DNA of 64,000 nt from JBBROS01 sp963792675 (lineage in GTDB: Bacteria > Pseudomonadota > Alphaproteobacteria > Acetobacterales > Acetobacteraceae): contig CAWBWT010000007.1 in NCBI GenBank assembly GCA_963792675.1, positions 44,122 through 108,121 on the forward strand, in the 5' to 3' direction. The translations under genes and the position numbers were made by a program. Below, one piece after another: positions 41,792 to 50,848 of the stretch. The notes below the pieces were generated by a model that saw only the letters and a program-made list of their open reading frames with translations, did not search any database and was not told where the DNA came from. How positions within the stretch are numbered: position 1 is the first letter of the stretch; each line of letters opens with the position of its first letter.

Positions 41792-43366
41792 TCAGCCGCG
41801 CCGCAGGTTCCAGAACAGCGGCGGGCCGCCGATCATCCCGCTGAGCTCGCGCCGATACGCGGTCGGCTGGAAGAACAGGCCGAGCGGTACGTAGGGCACG
41901 TCGACGAACGCCTGCCTCTGCATCTGGCGGGCGATCGACAAGCGGGCGGCGTCGTCCGGGGCGGCCAGCCATTGGTCGCGCAGCTGCTCCAAACGCGGGC
42001 TGACGGACCAGCCGAAGGTCGCGCGGTCGCCGGAGCCGCGCAGGAAGCTGTGCGCCGCGGGGGTGTAATGCGTGATGCCGGGCGAGTAGGTGCAGAACAG
42101 GTTGTAGCCGCCCTTGGCCGGCACGTCGCGGTTGGCTTGGCGCCGCAGCGCCGAGCCCCAATCGGTGGCCACGTAGTCGACGGTCATGCCGAGCTTCGTC
42201 AGCAGGTCCCGGGTCACCTCGCTCATCGCGTTGATCGAGGGGAAATCGGTCGGCGCCATCATCGTCACCGGCCGGCCGTCATAGCCCGCTTCCTTCAACG
42301 CCCGGGCCGAGGCGCCGAGGTCGCGCGGCCGGGTCAGCGCGGCCATGCCCTCGTCGTTGGCCAGCGGCGAGCCCGGCGGGAAGAAGCCGCACGGGACCTT
42401 CCACAATGACTGGTCGTCGCCGATCACCGCCCGCATGAACTCGCCTTGCGACACCGCGCCGAGCACGATGCGGCGGATCTCGGCATTGTCGAACGGCGGG
42501 TGCAGCTGGTTGAAGCGGATCACCCCGACCGCCCCGGTCGGGTCGTTCACCGCCACGGTCAGGGCCTTGTCGGCGCGCAGCGACGGCAGCAGGTCCACCA
42601 GCGGCTGCTCCACCCAATCCACCTCACCCCGCTGCAGGGCGGACGCGGCGGTGGCGGGGTCGGGGATGGTCTGCCATTCCACGCGGTCGAAGTGCACGGG
42701 CTTGCCGCCCGCCAGCAGGCTCGGCGCCTGCGGGCGCGAGGCGTAGCCGTCGAACCGGGCGTAGACCACGCGCGAGCCGGGCACGTGCTCCTCGGCCACG
42801 AAGCGGAACGGGCCGCTGCCCACCATCTCCCGCAACGGGGTGCTCGGGTCCGCCGCAGCCAGGCGTTCGGGCATGATGGCGGCGGTGGACGAGCCCACCT
42901 TGCCCAGGCAATCCGGGATCAGCGGGAACGGCGTCTTCAGGCGCAAGCGGATCGTGCGGTCGTCCGGCGCCGCGATCTCGTCCAGCACGGCGAACAGCGA
43001 AGCGCCGAACGCATCCTTGGCACCCCAGCGGCGCAGGCTGGCGACGACGTCGCGGGCCAGGACCGGGGTGTTGTCGTGGAAACGCAGCCCGTCCCGCAGC
43101 CGCATGGTCCAGGCGAGCCCGTCATCGCTGACCGCGTGGCCGTCCAGCATCTGCGGCTGCGGCCGGAACTGCTCGTCCACGCCGTACAGCGTGTCAAAGA
43201 TGAGGAAGCCGTGGTTGCGGGTGACGAGGCCGGTCGTGATGATCGGGTCCAGGATGGCGGGATCCGCCTGCGGCACGAAGCGCAGCACGCGCCGCGGCTG
43301 CGCGCGGGTCGGCCGCGCGCCCGCGAGCGTGCCGGCGATTGCTGCCAAAGCGGTCCTTCGATGCAC
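41792..43366 (-). CDS. Oligopeptide/dipeptide-type ABC substrate-binding protein, orphan
   Basis: 524 residues from GTG 43366, which opens a twin-Arg-like signal peptide (VHRRTALAAIAGTLAGARPT, cleaved near RAQ). The mature protein is family 5: LRFVPQADPAILDPIITTGL, MRLRDGLRFHDNTPVLARDV, MVGSGPFRFVAEEHVPGSRV. It would bind peptides, nickel or opine-like ligands in the periplasm. No permease or ATPase gene lies next to it on either side, so it must share a transporter encoded elsewhere or be a remnant of a lost operon. The frame is intact. Confidence 0.9.
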   Translation of the reverse strand: MHRRTALAAIAGTLAGARPTRAQPRRVLRFVPQADPAILDPIITTGLVTRNHGFLIFDTLYGVDEQFRPQPQMLDGHAVSDDGLAWTMRLRDGLRFHDNTPVLARDVVASLRRWGAKDAFGASLFAVLDEIAAPDDRTIRLRLKTPFPLIPDCLGKVGSSTAAIMPERLAAADPSTPLREMVGSGPFRFVAEEHVPGSRVVYARFDGYASRPQAPSLLAGGKPVHFDRVEWQTIPDPATAASALQRGEVDWVEQPLVDLLPSLRADKALTVAVNDPTGAVGVIRFNQLHPPFDNAEIRRIVLGAVSQGEFMRAVIGDDQSLWKVPCGFFPPGSPLANDEGMAALTRPRDLGASARALKEAGYDGRPVTMMAPTDFPSINAMSEVTRDLLTKLGMTVDYVATDWGSALRRQANRDVPAKGGYNLFCTYSPGITHYTPAAHSFLRGSGDRATFGWSVSPRLEQLRDQWLAAPDDAARLSIARQMQRQAFVDVPYVPLGLFFQPTAYRRELSGMIGGPPLFWNLRRG

Positions 43367-43503
43367 GGCCCAACCCCCGAACGCGAGGCGGTATTCAGAC
43401 GCCCAAACCGCGAAGCCGCAAGGGCATGGCTCGCATGCCGGCAGAACGATGGCCGGACGCCCGCTGCGCTTCGCAGCAGCGTCCGTCCGCCCATATAGAA
43501 GCG

Positions 43504-44278
43504 ATGACCGACGGACCCGAAGCGCAAGCGGCGCGGCTGCGCGTGATCGACCTGGAAACGACCGGGGACAGTTTCGCCAATGGCGGCGTGGTGGAGGTGG
43601 GCTGGCAGGACCTGGCGCCGGACGCCGACGGACGCTGGGCGCTCGACGGCGGCCCGGGCGCCCGCCTGGTGCAGCCCGGCTGTCCGATCTCGGCGGTGAC
43701 CTCGGCCGTGCACCACATCGTCGACGAGGACGTGGCCGGCGCGCCGGGGTGGGACGAACTCGCCCCCCACATCCTGCGGGTCGGCAGCCCGGTCGCGTTG
43801 GCGGCCCATCGGGCGGCGTTCGAGCGGCGGTGGTGCCTGCCGCGGCTGACGCGGCGGTGCGCGCTGGATCTGCACCTACAAATGCGCGCTGCGGCTTTGG
43901 CCGGAAGCGCCGTCGCATTCCAACCAGGGCTTGCGGTATTGGCGCCGTCCCGACGGCTTGGACCGCGCGACCGGGCTGCCGGCGCACCGCGCGGGGCCGG
44001 ACGCCTACGTGACGGCGCACCATTTGCGCGACATGCTGGCGCTGGCGAGCCTGTCCGAGCTGCTGGCGTGGTCGGAGCAGCCGGCGCTGCTGGTGCGGGT
44101 GCCGAACGGCGCGCTGCGCGGACGGCGCTGGGACGAGTTGGACGATGCCCAGCTCGACCGGGTGCTGAGCGGCGAGTGGGGGCAGAACCAGGACATGCTG
44201 TTCACCGCACGGACGCACCGCGCCCGGCGCGGCGCCGGCGGGCAGGTGTCGGCCGAACAGACGCGGTTGCGGCTCTGA
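43504..44278 (+). pseudogene. DEDDh 3'-5' exonuclease (DNA pol III epsilon-like), frameshifted
   Basis: ATG 43504 begins MTDGPEAQAARLRVIDLETT, with Exo I D-x-E in VIDLETTG. PISAVTSAVHHIVDEDVAGA follows, and Exo II is in VALAAHRAAFERRW. After about 43.83-43.865 kb the sense switches to another frame with WICTYKCALRLWPEAPSHSN, QGLRYWRRPDGLDR and Exo III in AGPDAYVTAHHLRDML. It ends at TGA 44278 with RTHRARRGAGGQVSAEQTRL. One indel accounts for the break. The rebuilt protein, about 257 residues, is a normal stand-alone proofreading-type exonuclease that degrades single-stranded DNA ends. Confidence 0.85.
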
Positions 44279-44307
44279 TCGCGCGGCGTCACTGTACGGG
44301 GCGCAGG

Positions 44308-44326
44308 GCGGTTGATTTTGAACCGC
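44308..44326. other. Six-bp hairpin between exonuclease and DUF427 genes
   Basis: GCGGTT and AACCGC pair perfectly around a 7-base loop, GATTTTG. No T-run follows on either side. It lies 20 bases before the DUF427 start and may be a regulatory or transcription-end hairpin. Confidence 0.4.
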
Positions 44327-44345
44327 TCGACCAACGGAGGCCCCG

Positions 44346-44747
44346 ATGACCGCAAAGCCCGTCAAGGTTCCAGATTCGAGCCACCCCATCTCGACCCGAC
44401 CCGCCGGCGGCCGGGTGGTGGCGATGGTGGCGGGGAAGGTCGTCGCCGACTCCGGCGCCGCGCTGGTGCTGCAGGAAGCGGCCTACCCGCCGGTGTTCTA
44501 CATCCCCCGCACCGACGTCAGGATGGAGATGCTGGTCCGGACCGACCACACCACCTACTGCCCCTACAAGGGAGATTGCTCCTATTACAGCATCCCGGAC
44601 GGCGGTGAGCGGTCCGTGAACGCCGTCTGGAGCTATGAGGCCGCGTTCCCCGCCGTCGCCGACATCAAGGGCCACCTGGCATTCTATCCCGATCGCGTCG
44701 ACAGCATTGGCGAACGGTCCGCAGCGGACGCGCTGCCGGCGTTCTGA
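44346..44747 (+). CDS. DUF427 domain protein
   Basis: 133 residues, the full length of a single DUF427 beta-barrel. The motifs VVAMVAGKVVADSGAALVLQ, YPPVFYIPRTDVRMEML and HTTYCPYKGDCSYYSI (with the conserved Y-C-P-x-K-G) are present. It ends WSYEAAFPAVADIKGHLAFY then PDRVD, also typical. The family is soluble, of unknown biochemical role, and often stress-related. ATG 44346 has GGAGG 7 bases before it. Confidence 0.95.
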   Translation: MTAKPVKVPDSSHPISTRPAGGRVVAMVAGKVVADSGAALVLQEAAYPPVFYIPRTDVRMEMLVRTDHTTYCPYKGDCSYYSIPDGGERSVNAVWSYEAAFPAVADIKGHLAFYPDRVDSIGERSAADALPAF

Positions 44748-44773
44748 AGGCCGCTTGCGTCGGGGGGAGCCGG

Positions 44774-46381
44774 TCAAAACGGCGAAGCGGGCCCGCGCCG
44801 CATCAGCGCGATCAGGATGAGGCACCCGAACGCGCCGAGTGCCGCAGCGGCGAAGCCGTCGGCGTAGGCGAGCACGTTCGCCTGCGCGACAACCGCGCTC
44901 GACAGCAGCTTCGAGGATTGCGCCGCCGCTGCGGCGGGATCGGCCACATGCGCGCCGACGCGGCCCGCATACGCCGCCAACCGGTCGGCGGTGAACCCGG
45001 CGCCGTCGATGACGTGCAGCCCGATCAGGTTCGAATGGATCTGCTCGCGGGTGCGGACCAAGGTCTGCATGAACGCCGTCCCGATCTCGCCGCCGAACAG
45101 CCGGCTGATCTGCAGCAAGCAGCCGACCGTCAGCGCTTCCGCCGGCACGATGCTGCGAACGATCAGCACCACCAGCGCCGTCAGCGCGAAGGACTGCCCG
45201 ATCGCCTGCAGGATCTGTGACGGCAGGAAGTCGTCGGTCGCCCATTGCGCCGTGAGCTCCCCGGCCATGACGCAGGCGACCCCGATCAGCAGGGTGCCGA
45301 ACGCCAGCACGATGCGGCCGTCAACCCGAAGCAGCAGCATCGCGAGCGGGACGACGATCGCCAGCTGCGGCAACGCGATCCACAGCAGCACCTGCCCGAC
45401 CTGCAGCTCGCGGAAGTTCTGCACCGCCTGGAGATAGGTCGGGATGATGTAGGCGGTCGACAGGATGATGAACCGGAACCCGGCCAGCGCCAGCATCAGC
45501 AGCACGAGGTTGCCGCGCAGCAGCAGGCGCAAGTTGAGGAACGGCAGCGGCGTCGTCAGCTCGCGCACGATGAATGCGGTCGTCAGGATGCCGCCGCCGG
45601 CCAGCAGGCCGACGATCAGGCCGCTGCCGCGCCAATCGAGCCGGTTGCCCTGGTCCAGGCCCGCATACAGCAGCGTCAGCCCGAGCCCGGCATACACCAG
45701 CCCGTACCAGTCGAGGCTTCGCAGCAGGCCGGTGTTCACGTTCTCCCGCGGCACGCCGAACCAGATCGCCGCGAACATGAACGGCAGCGCGGCGCAGTAT
45801 TGCCAATAGATCCAATGCCACGACAAGTGGTCGGCGTACCAGCCCTCGAGCGACGCCGCGACGTTCTGCGACAGCTCCGAGTTCATCGCATAGACCGCGA
45901 GCCCGTACACGACCAGCCGCGCCGGCAGGCTGCGGATGACGAAGCTGATGGTCAGCGGGATGAACGTGCCGGAGCCCAGGCCGGCCAGCCCCAGCATGAC
46001 CACGAACGCCGGCAGGTTGTCGGTGAGCGGCGCCAGCAGCGAGGCCATGAAGAACAGGATGATGCCCAGCAGCAGCACCCGCCGCACGCCGAACACCGCG
46101 CCCAAATAAGGCGACGCCACCCCGACCAGCATCTGGCCGATACCGTAGCTGGTGGTGATCCAGGCGCCCTCGTCGAACCCGGCATGCAGGCCGCCGCGCA
46201 GGTCGGCCAGCCCGAAGCTCGTCGCGCGCGACCCCAGCGTGCCCATGATGGCGCCGAGCAGCACGCCGAAAATCCCGACATACGGGCGCCAGGCGCCGAG
46301 CTGCAGCCGCGGCGGATGCAAATGCGCGAAGCCGTGCAGCGCCCGCCCGGCCGCGCTGACCGGCTGCAGATGCAGGCTCAT
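44774..46381 (-). CDS. DHA2-family drug efflux transporter (EmrB-like)
   Basis: 535 residues, 14 transmembrane helices. The opening WRPYVGIFGVLLGAIMGTLG, DEGAWITTSYGIGQMLVG and ASPYLGAVFGVRRVLLLGII are as in EmrB/FarB. LDWYGLVYAGLGLTLLYAGL is the middle linker region. ATG 46381 overlaps the EmrA-like stop by four bases (ATGA). With its partner it forms a proton-driven inner-membrane pump that, with an outer-membrane channel, extrudes hydrophobic toxins. No TolC-like gene is adjacent. Confidence 0.92.
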   Translation of the reverse strand: MSLHLQPVSAAGRALHGFAHLHPPRLQLGAWRPYVGIFGVLLGAIMGTLGSRATSFGLADLRGGLHAGFDEGAWITTSYGIGQMLVGVASPYLGAVFGVRRVLLLGIILFFMASLLAPLTDNLPAFVVMLGLAGLGSGTFIPLTISFVIRSLPARLVVYGLAVYAMNSELSQNVAASLEGWYADHLSWHWIYWQYCAALPFMFAAIWFGVPRENVNTGLLRSLDWYGLVYAGLGLTLLYAGLDQGNRLDWRGSGLIVGLLAGGGILTTAFIVRELTTPLPFLNLRLLLRGNLVLLMLALAGFRFIILSTAYIIPTYLQAVQNFRELQVGQVLLWIALPQLAIVVPLAMLLLRVDGRIVLAFGTLLIGVACVMAGELTAQWATDDFLPSQILQAIGQSFALTALVVLIVRSIVPAEALTVGCLLQISRLFGGEIGTAFMQTLVRTREQIHSNLIGLHVIDGAGFTADRLAAYAGRVGAHVADPAAAAAQSSKLLSSAVVAQANVLAYADGFAAAALGAFGCLILIALMRRGPASPF

Positions 46382-47577
46382 GGCGAGCGTTGGCTCGCCA
46401 ATGCGGGCGTCCCCGGGAACGGGCCGCTTTTGCCGCCCGTGTCGATCTCGACCTCCACCGACATGCCGGGCCGCACCAGGGTGCCGAGCGCCGGGTCCGG
46501 GTCGAGTGCCACCTTGACGGGCACGCGCTGCACGACCTTGGTGAAGTTGCCGGTCGCGTTGTCGGGCGCCAGCAGCGCGAAGGTGCTGCCGGTGCCGGGC
46601 GACCAGCTTTCGACGTGGCCGCGCAGGGCCAGGTCCGGGAAGGCGTCCACCGTCACCCGCGCCGGCTGGCCGAGGCGAACGTTGGTCATCTGGGTTTCCT
46701 TGTAGTTGGCGATCACCCAGATGTTCGGCAGCGGCATCACCGACACGACCTGCGTGCCGATGTTGACGAACTGGCCGGGCCGAACCTGCCGCTGCCCGGC
46801 CATCCCGTCGGCCGGCGCCACGATCTTGGTGTAGCCGAGGTTGTTGCCGGCCAGCTCCACCTGCGCTTCCGCGGCGCGGACCTGCGCCTCGAGCTGCAGC
46901 TTCTGCACGTCGAGGCTGTCGAGCACCGCACGCTGCTGATCGAGTTGGGCGTTGTTGAGCACCAGCTGCGCCGAGGTGCGCCGCTCGTTGGCATCGCCCT
47001 GCTCCACCGCCTGCTGGGTCCCGGCCAAGCGGTCGCGATTGAGGTCGCGCTGCCGGGTCGCCTCGAGGTGGTAGCGCAGCACGTCGGCGGCGGTGGCCTG
47101 GATCGTCGCTTCGGCCTGACGGATCAGGGCGCGTTGGATCGCCTTCTGGTTGTCGAGGTTGGCCAGGTTGGCCTTCGCGGCGGACAAGTTCGCCTGCGCC
47201 TGATCCAGTTGCGCCTGGTAGTCGGCCGGCTCGATCTGCACCAGCACGTCGCCGCGCTGGACGGGCTGGAAATCCGCCACCGAAACCCGGGCCACGTAGC
47301 CCGAGACCTTGGCGGCCAGCGGCGTCAGGTCCCCGGTCATGTAAGCGTCGTCCGTGCGGGCGTAGCGGACGGCGCCGGTCCACCGGTTCCAGTTCCCGGC
47401 GACGAACCAGACGACGAACCCGGCGCCCACGACGACAGCAACGCGCAGCATCGGCCAGAGCCAACCACCGAACGAGGCGGGCGCGGCCAGGGAAGGCACC
47501 GGCGTGGCCAGCGAAGGCGTAGGCGAAGGCGGGGGTGGGGGCGGATCGGGTGCATCGTTCATTACCGGTGAATCCAT
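46378..47577 (-). CDS. HlyD/EmrA-family membrane fusion protein
   Basis: 399 residues. A Pro-rich cytoplasmic start (DAPDPPPPPPSPTPS) is followed by one membrane anchor, MLRVAVVVGAGFVVWFVAGN. The lipoyl/biotinyl half-motif is LAAKVSGYVARVSVADFQPV with QRGDVLVQIEPADYQAQLDQ. A long coiled-coil hairpin (RQRDLNRDRLAGTQQAVEQG) and the beta-barrel (GYTKIVAPADGMAGQRQVRP) follow. It bridges EmrB and an outer-membrane channel. ATG 47577 or 47562 could start it; both are in frame. Confidence 0.92.
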   Translation of the reverse strand: MDSPVMNDAPDPPPPPPSPTPSLATPVPSLAAPASFGGWLWPMLRVAVVVGAGFVVWFVAGNWNRWTGAVRYARTDDAYMTGDLTPLAAKVSGYVARVSVADFQPVQRGDVLVQIEPADYQAQLDQAQANLSAAKANLANLDNQKAIQRALIRQAEATIQATAADVLRYHLEATRQRDLNRDRLAGTQQAVEQGDANERRTSAQLVLNNAQLDQQRAVLDSLDVQKLQLEAQVRAAEAQVELAGNNLGYTKIVAPADGMAGQRQVRPGQFVNIGTQVVSVMPLPNIWVIANYKETQMTNVRLGQPARVTVDAFPDLALRGHVESWSPGTGSTFALLAPDNATGNFTKVVQRVPVKVALDPDPALGTLVRPGMSVEVEIDTGGKSGPFPGTPALASQRSP

Positions 47578-47579
47578 CG

Positions 47580-47602
47580 CCTGATGTCGTTAACGCATCA
47601 GG
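47580..47602. promoter_or_regulatory. Palindrome overlapping the emrAB-type operon start
   Basis: CCTGATG (47580-47586) and CATCAGG (47596-47602) are perfect inverted arms around TCGTTAACG, whose core GTTAAC is itself palindromic. The site ends two bases before the ATG at 47577. It looks like the binding site of a dimeric TetR/MarR-type repressor. No such regulator gene is adjacent. Confidence 0.45.
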
Positions 47603-47820
47603 CCATGCCGCGCGTTGTGCGCGCAACGGTGACGGCCCGCTTGGTGGACGGAGTTTCGAGCGGCCGGACGCGCGGCCGAAGCCGCGGGATACCATGCTTG
47701 CGCAACGAGCTCGGCGGCCGCCATCTCGCTTTGCTCCGACGGGTCGCGAGCCATACTTTGTCCTGCGGCAGGGCTTAGCGCCGCATCGCCTCGATCACGC
47801 ACGCGCATGGAGTGATTGTT

Positions 47821-49161
47821 ATGAGCTCTTCGTTCTTCGCCGACCTCGCGCCGTTCCGCTTCGCCGGCCCGGACAGCACGGATGCGCAAACACCCCAGCA
47901 AACCTTCCAGCACACCTTCCAATGGTACGACAAGGACCGGCTCGTGCTCGGCAAGCGGATGGAGGACCATCTGCGCTTCGCCGTCGCCTATTGGCACAGC
48001 CTGTGCTGGCCGGGCTCCGATCCGTTCGGCGGCGACACGTTCCGCCGGCCCTGGATGGAGGGCGGCGACACCATGGCGGGCGCCCGGCAGAAGGCGGATG
48101 TCGCGTTCGAGCTGTTTCGCCTGCTGGACGTGCCGTATTTCTGCTTCCACGACCGCGACATCGCGCCGGAAGGTGGCTCCCTGGCCGAGACCAACCGCAA
48201 CACCCGCGAGATGGCGGCGCTGCTCGGGCGCAAGATGGAGGGCGCCAAAGTCCGGCTGCTGTGGGGCACCGCCAACCTGTTCTCGCACCGGCGCTTCATG
48301 GCCGGCGCCGCCACCAACCCCGACCCGGACGTGTTCCGCTGGTGCGCGTCCCAGGTGCGCACGGCGCTGGAGGTCACGCATGAGCTCGGCGGCGAGAACT
48401 ACGTGCTGTGGGGCGGCCGCGAGGGCTACGAGACGTTGCTGAACACCGACCTGAAGCGGGAAGCCGACCAGCTCGGGCGGTTCCTCAACCTGGTCGTGGA
48501 GCACAAGCACCGGATCGGCTTCACCGGCACGATCCTGATCGAGCCGAAGCCGCAGGAGCCGACCAAGCACCAGTACGACCACGACGTGGCGACGGTCTGG
48601 GGCTTCCTGCAGCAGTACGGGCTGGCGGGCGAGGTGAAGGTGAACGTCGAGGCGAACCACGCGACCTTGGCGGGGCATTCGTTCGAGCACGAGATCGCGC
48701 TGGCCGGGTCGTTGGGGATCCTGGGCTCGATCGACATGAACAAGGGCGACGCGCAGTCCGGCTGGGACACCGACCAGTTCCCGACCAACGTCGAGGATAC
48801 GGCGCTGGCGATGTACTACATCCTGAAGGCGGGCGGGCTGGGCACGGGCGGGCTCAACTTCGACGCCAAGGTGCGACGCCAATCGATCGACCCGGTCGAC
48901 CTGGTGGCCGCGCACGCCGGGGCGATGGACGTCTGCGCCCGGGCGCTGCTGGTCGCGGCGAAACTGCTGGAAGAGGAAACGCTGAGCCGCCCGCTCGCCG
49001 AGCGCTATGCGGGATGGGACGCGCCGGATGCGCAGGCGATCCTCGCGGGCGGGCAGAACCTGGCGGCGATCGCCGACGCGGCCGAGCAGGCGGGGATCGA
49101 CCCGCAGCCGCGGTCGGGCCGGCAGGAGCGGCTGGAGAACGCGGTGGCGCGGGCGTTATAG
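47821..49161 (+). CDS. xylA: Xylose isomerase
   Basis: 446 residues from ATG 47821, which has GGAG about 10 bases upstream. Converts D-xylose to D-xylulose using two divalent metals. Conserved parts: DPFGGDTFRRPWMEGGDTM, VPYFCFHDRDIAPEGGSLAE (catalytic His and Asp), GTILIEPKPQEPTKHQYDHD (metal Glu and the active-site Lys), VKVNVEANHATLAGHSFEHE and IDMNKGDAQSGWDTDQFPTN. It is convergent with the GH43 xylosidase operon. A xylulokinase (xylB), which normally completes the pathway, is not in the window. Confidence 0.98.
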   Translation: MSSSFFADLAPFRFAGPDSTDAQTPQQTFQHTFQWYDKDRLVLGKRMEDHLRFAVAYWHSLCWPGSDPFGGDTFRRPWMEGGDTMAGARQKADVAFELFRLLDVPYFCFHDRDIAPEGGSLAETNRNTREMAALLGRKMEGAKVRLLWGTANLFSHRRFMAGAATNPDPDVFRWCASQVRTALEVTHELGGENYVLWGGREGYETLLNTDLKREADQLGRFLNLVVEHKHRIGFTGTILIEPKPQEPTKHQYDHDVATVWGFLQQYGLAGEVKVNVEANHATLAGHSFEHEIALAGSLGILGSIDMNKGDAQSGWDTDQFPTNVEDTALAMYYILKAGGLGTGGLNFDAKVRRQSIDPVDLVAAHAGAMDVCARALLVAAKLLEEETLSRPLAERYAGWDAPDAQAILAGGQNLAAIADAAEQAGIDPQPRSGRQERLENAVARAL

Positions 49162-49181
49162 CGCTCGCGCGGGGCGCGGGC

Positions 49182-50831
49182 CTAGGAGTCCTGCGCCGGG
49201 TCGGCGACGAAGTCACGCTCGACGTATTCGAACCAGTCGAAATCGGCGTGCAGCGCGGTGCCGGCGGTGTCCTGGCAGCACATGCCGACGAACGCGCCGG
49301 TGAAGTTCGCCGTGGCCGGCGTCGCGGCCTCGTCGGACAGGATGCTGGCGTCGAGGATGTCCGGCAGCCACGCCCAGCGCGACCCGTCGGTGCTCCAGGC
49401 GAACAGCAGCCGCTGGTCGTCCACCTCTACCCGCAGCTGCACGGGACCGGGCGGCAGCGGGATCGGCGTCGTGAAGCTGTCGGCCGACGTGCCGTCCGGC
49501 AGGGCGGACATCACCCGCAGATGGCGGCCGCCGAAATCCTCGTCGTGCGAGATGTAGAGGTAATGGAACTTGGCGGCGTTGTAGTAGCAGACGAGCCCGG
49601 CCGATTGCTGGTAGTGGCGCGGCTCGAACTCGACCACGGTGCGGGCGCTGTAACAGAACGCCTGCTGCCGCCGGGCCACGAGCGCCTGGCGGAAGACGCT
49701 GCCGATGCTGTCGCGGCCGAACAGGCGCAGATGTCCGGGCCGGGCCGTGAGGCTGAACAGCTCGGACCAGTGCGGGGTGCGCAGCCATTGGAAGTCGATG
49801 GGCAGGTCCGGCCCGTCGAACTCGGCGCGGGTTGGCGCGGGCGTGAACGGGTGCGGCGGCAGGTCGGGCAGCGACGGCGCCGCCATCGGCGCCCGGCCGA
49901 GATCCGTCACCAGCCGGGGCCAGCCGTCCGGGTCCCAGCGCAGCATCCCGATCGCCAATTCGCGGCCGAGCACGGAACGGCCCCGGTTGCGCAGCGGCCG
50001 GCTGCAGAGGCAGACGATCACGGTCTGCCCGTCCGCCGTGTCCGCCCAATCGGCATGGCCGGCCCGCTGCAACACCGCATCCGGCCGGTCGCGGCTGGTG
50101 ATCAGCGGGTTGTCCGGGTGCAGCTCGTAGGGGCCCGACACCGAGCGGGAGCGGGCGAGGCTGGCCTGGTGCTGGTAGTAGGTGCCGCCCTCGGCCGTCA
50201 GCAGGTAGTACCAGCCGTCGCGCTTGTGGATGTGCGGCGCTTCCGTCAGGCCCGCGCAGGTGCCGGCGAAGATGTTGCGGCGCTCGCCGATCAGGCTGCG
50301 CTGCGCCGGGTCGTATTCCTGCAGCACGATGCCGCCGAACCGGTTCTTGCCCGGCCGGTGATCCCAAAGCTGGTTCAGCACATAGATGCGGCCGTCATCG
50401 TCCTCGAAGATCGACGGGTCGAACCCGGAGGAGTTGAGGAACACCGGGTCCGACCACTCGCCGTCGATCGTGTCGGCGGTGACGAGATAGTTGTTGAGGT
50501 CGCGCATCGAGGCGCCCGGCGCGCCGCCGGAGCCCGAGGTGCGGCCGTAGCGCTTCATGTCGGTGTAGATCAGCGTGAAGCACCCGCCGATCATCCGCAG
50601 CGCCGGGGCCCACACGCCGCATGAATCCGGGTCGCCGCGCATGTCGAGCTGCGCCGCGCGCCGCAGCGGCCGGGTCAGCAGGCGCCAATGCACGAGGTCG
50701 CGCGAGTGGTGGATCTGCACGCCGGGATACCATTCGAAGGTGGAGGTCGCGACGAACCAATCGTCGCCGACGCGCAGGATGGACGGGTCGGGGTTGAAGC
50801 CGCGTAGGAACGGGTTCTGGACGGTCGGCAT
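49182..50831 (-). CDS. xynB: GH43 beta-xylosidase
   Basis: 549 residues, the size of two-domain GH43 xylosidases. The catalytic base is in NPFLRGFNPDPSILRVGDDW, the pKa-tuning Asp in SSGFDPSIFEDDDGRIYVLN and the acid Glu in GLTEAPHIHKRDGWYYLL. A C-terminal beta-sandwich (SAGLVCYYNAAKFHYLYISH) follows the five-bladed propeller. No signal peptide is present, so it acts in the cytoplasm on imported xylo-oligosaccharides. It lies 17 bases after the LacI gene in the same operon. Confidence 0.95.
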   Translation of the reverse strand: MPTVQNPFLRGFNPDPSILRVGDDWFVATSTFEWYPGVQIHHSRDLVHWRLLTRPLRRAAQLDMRGDPDSCGVWAPALRMIGGCFTLIYTDMKRYGRTSGSGGAPGASMRDLNNYLVTADTIDGEWSDPVFLNSSGFDPSIFEDDDGRIYVLNQLWDHRPGKNRFGGIVLQEYDPAQRSLIGERRNIFAGTCAGLTEAPHIHKRDGWYYLLTAEGGTYYQHQASLARSRSVSGPYELHPDNPLITSRDRPDAVLQRAGHADWADTADGQTVIVCLCSRPLRNRGRSVLGRELAIGMLRWDPDGWPRLVTDLGRAPMAAPSLPDLPPHPFTPAPTRAEFDGPDLPIDFQWLRTPHWSELFSLTARPGHLRLFGRDSIGSVFRQALVARRQQAFCYSARTVVEFEPRHYQQSAGLVCYYNAAKFHYLYISHDEDFGGRHLRVMSALPDGTSADSFTTPIPLPPGPVQLRVEVDDQRLLFAWSTDGSRWAWLPDILDASILSDEAATPATANFTGAFVGMCCQDTAGTALHADFDWFEYVERDFVADPAQDS

Positions 50832-50848
50832 GGTCGCTCCTCTTTGGT

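Noticed and set aside
44280..44340. A tRNA-like segment near the DUF427 gene
   Set aside because: A 6-bp stem with a 7-base loop resembles an anticodon arm, but no D-arm, T-arm (GGTTCGA) or acceptor stem can be formed.
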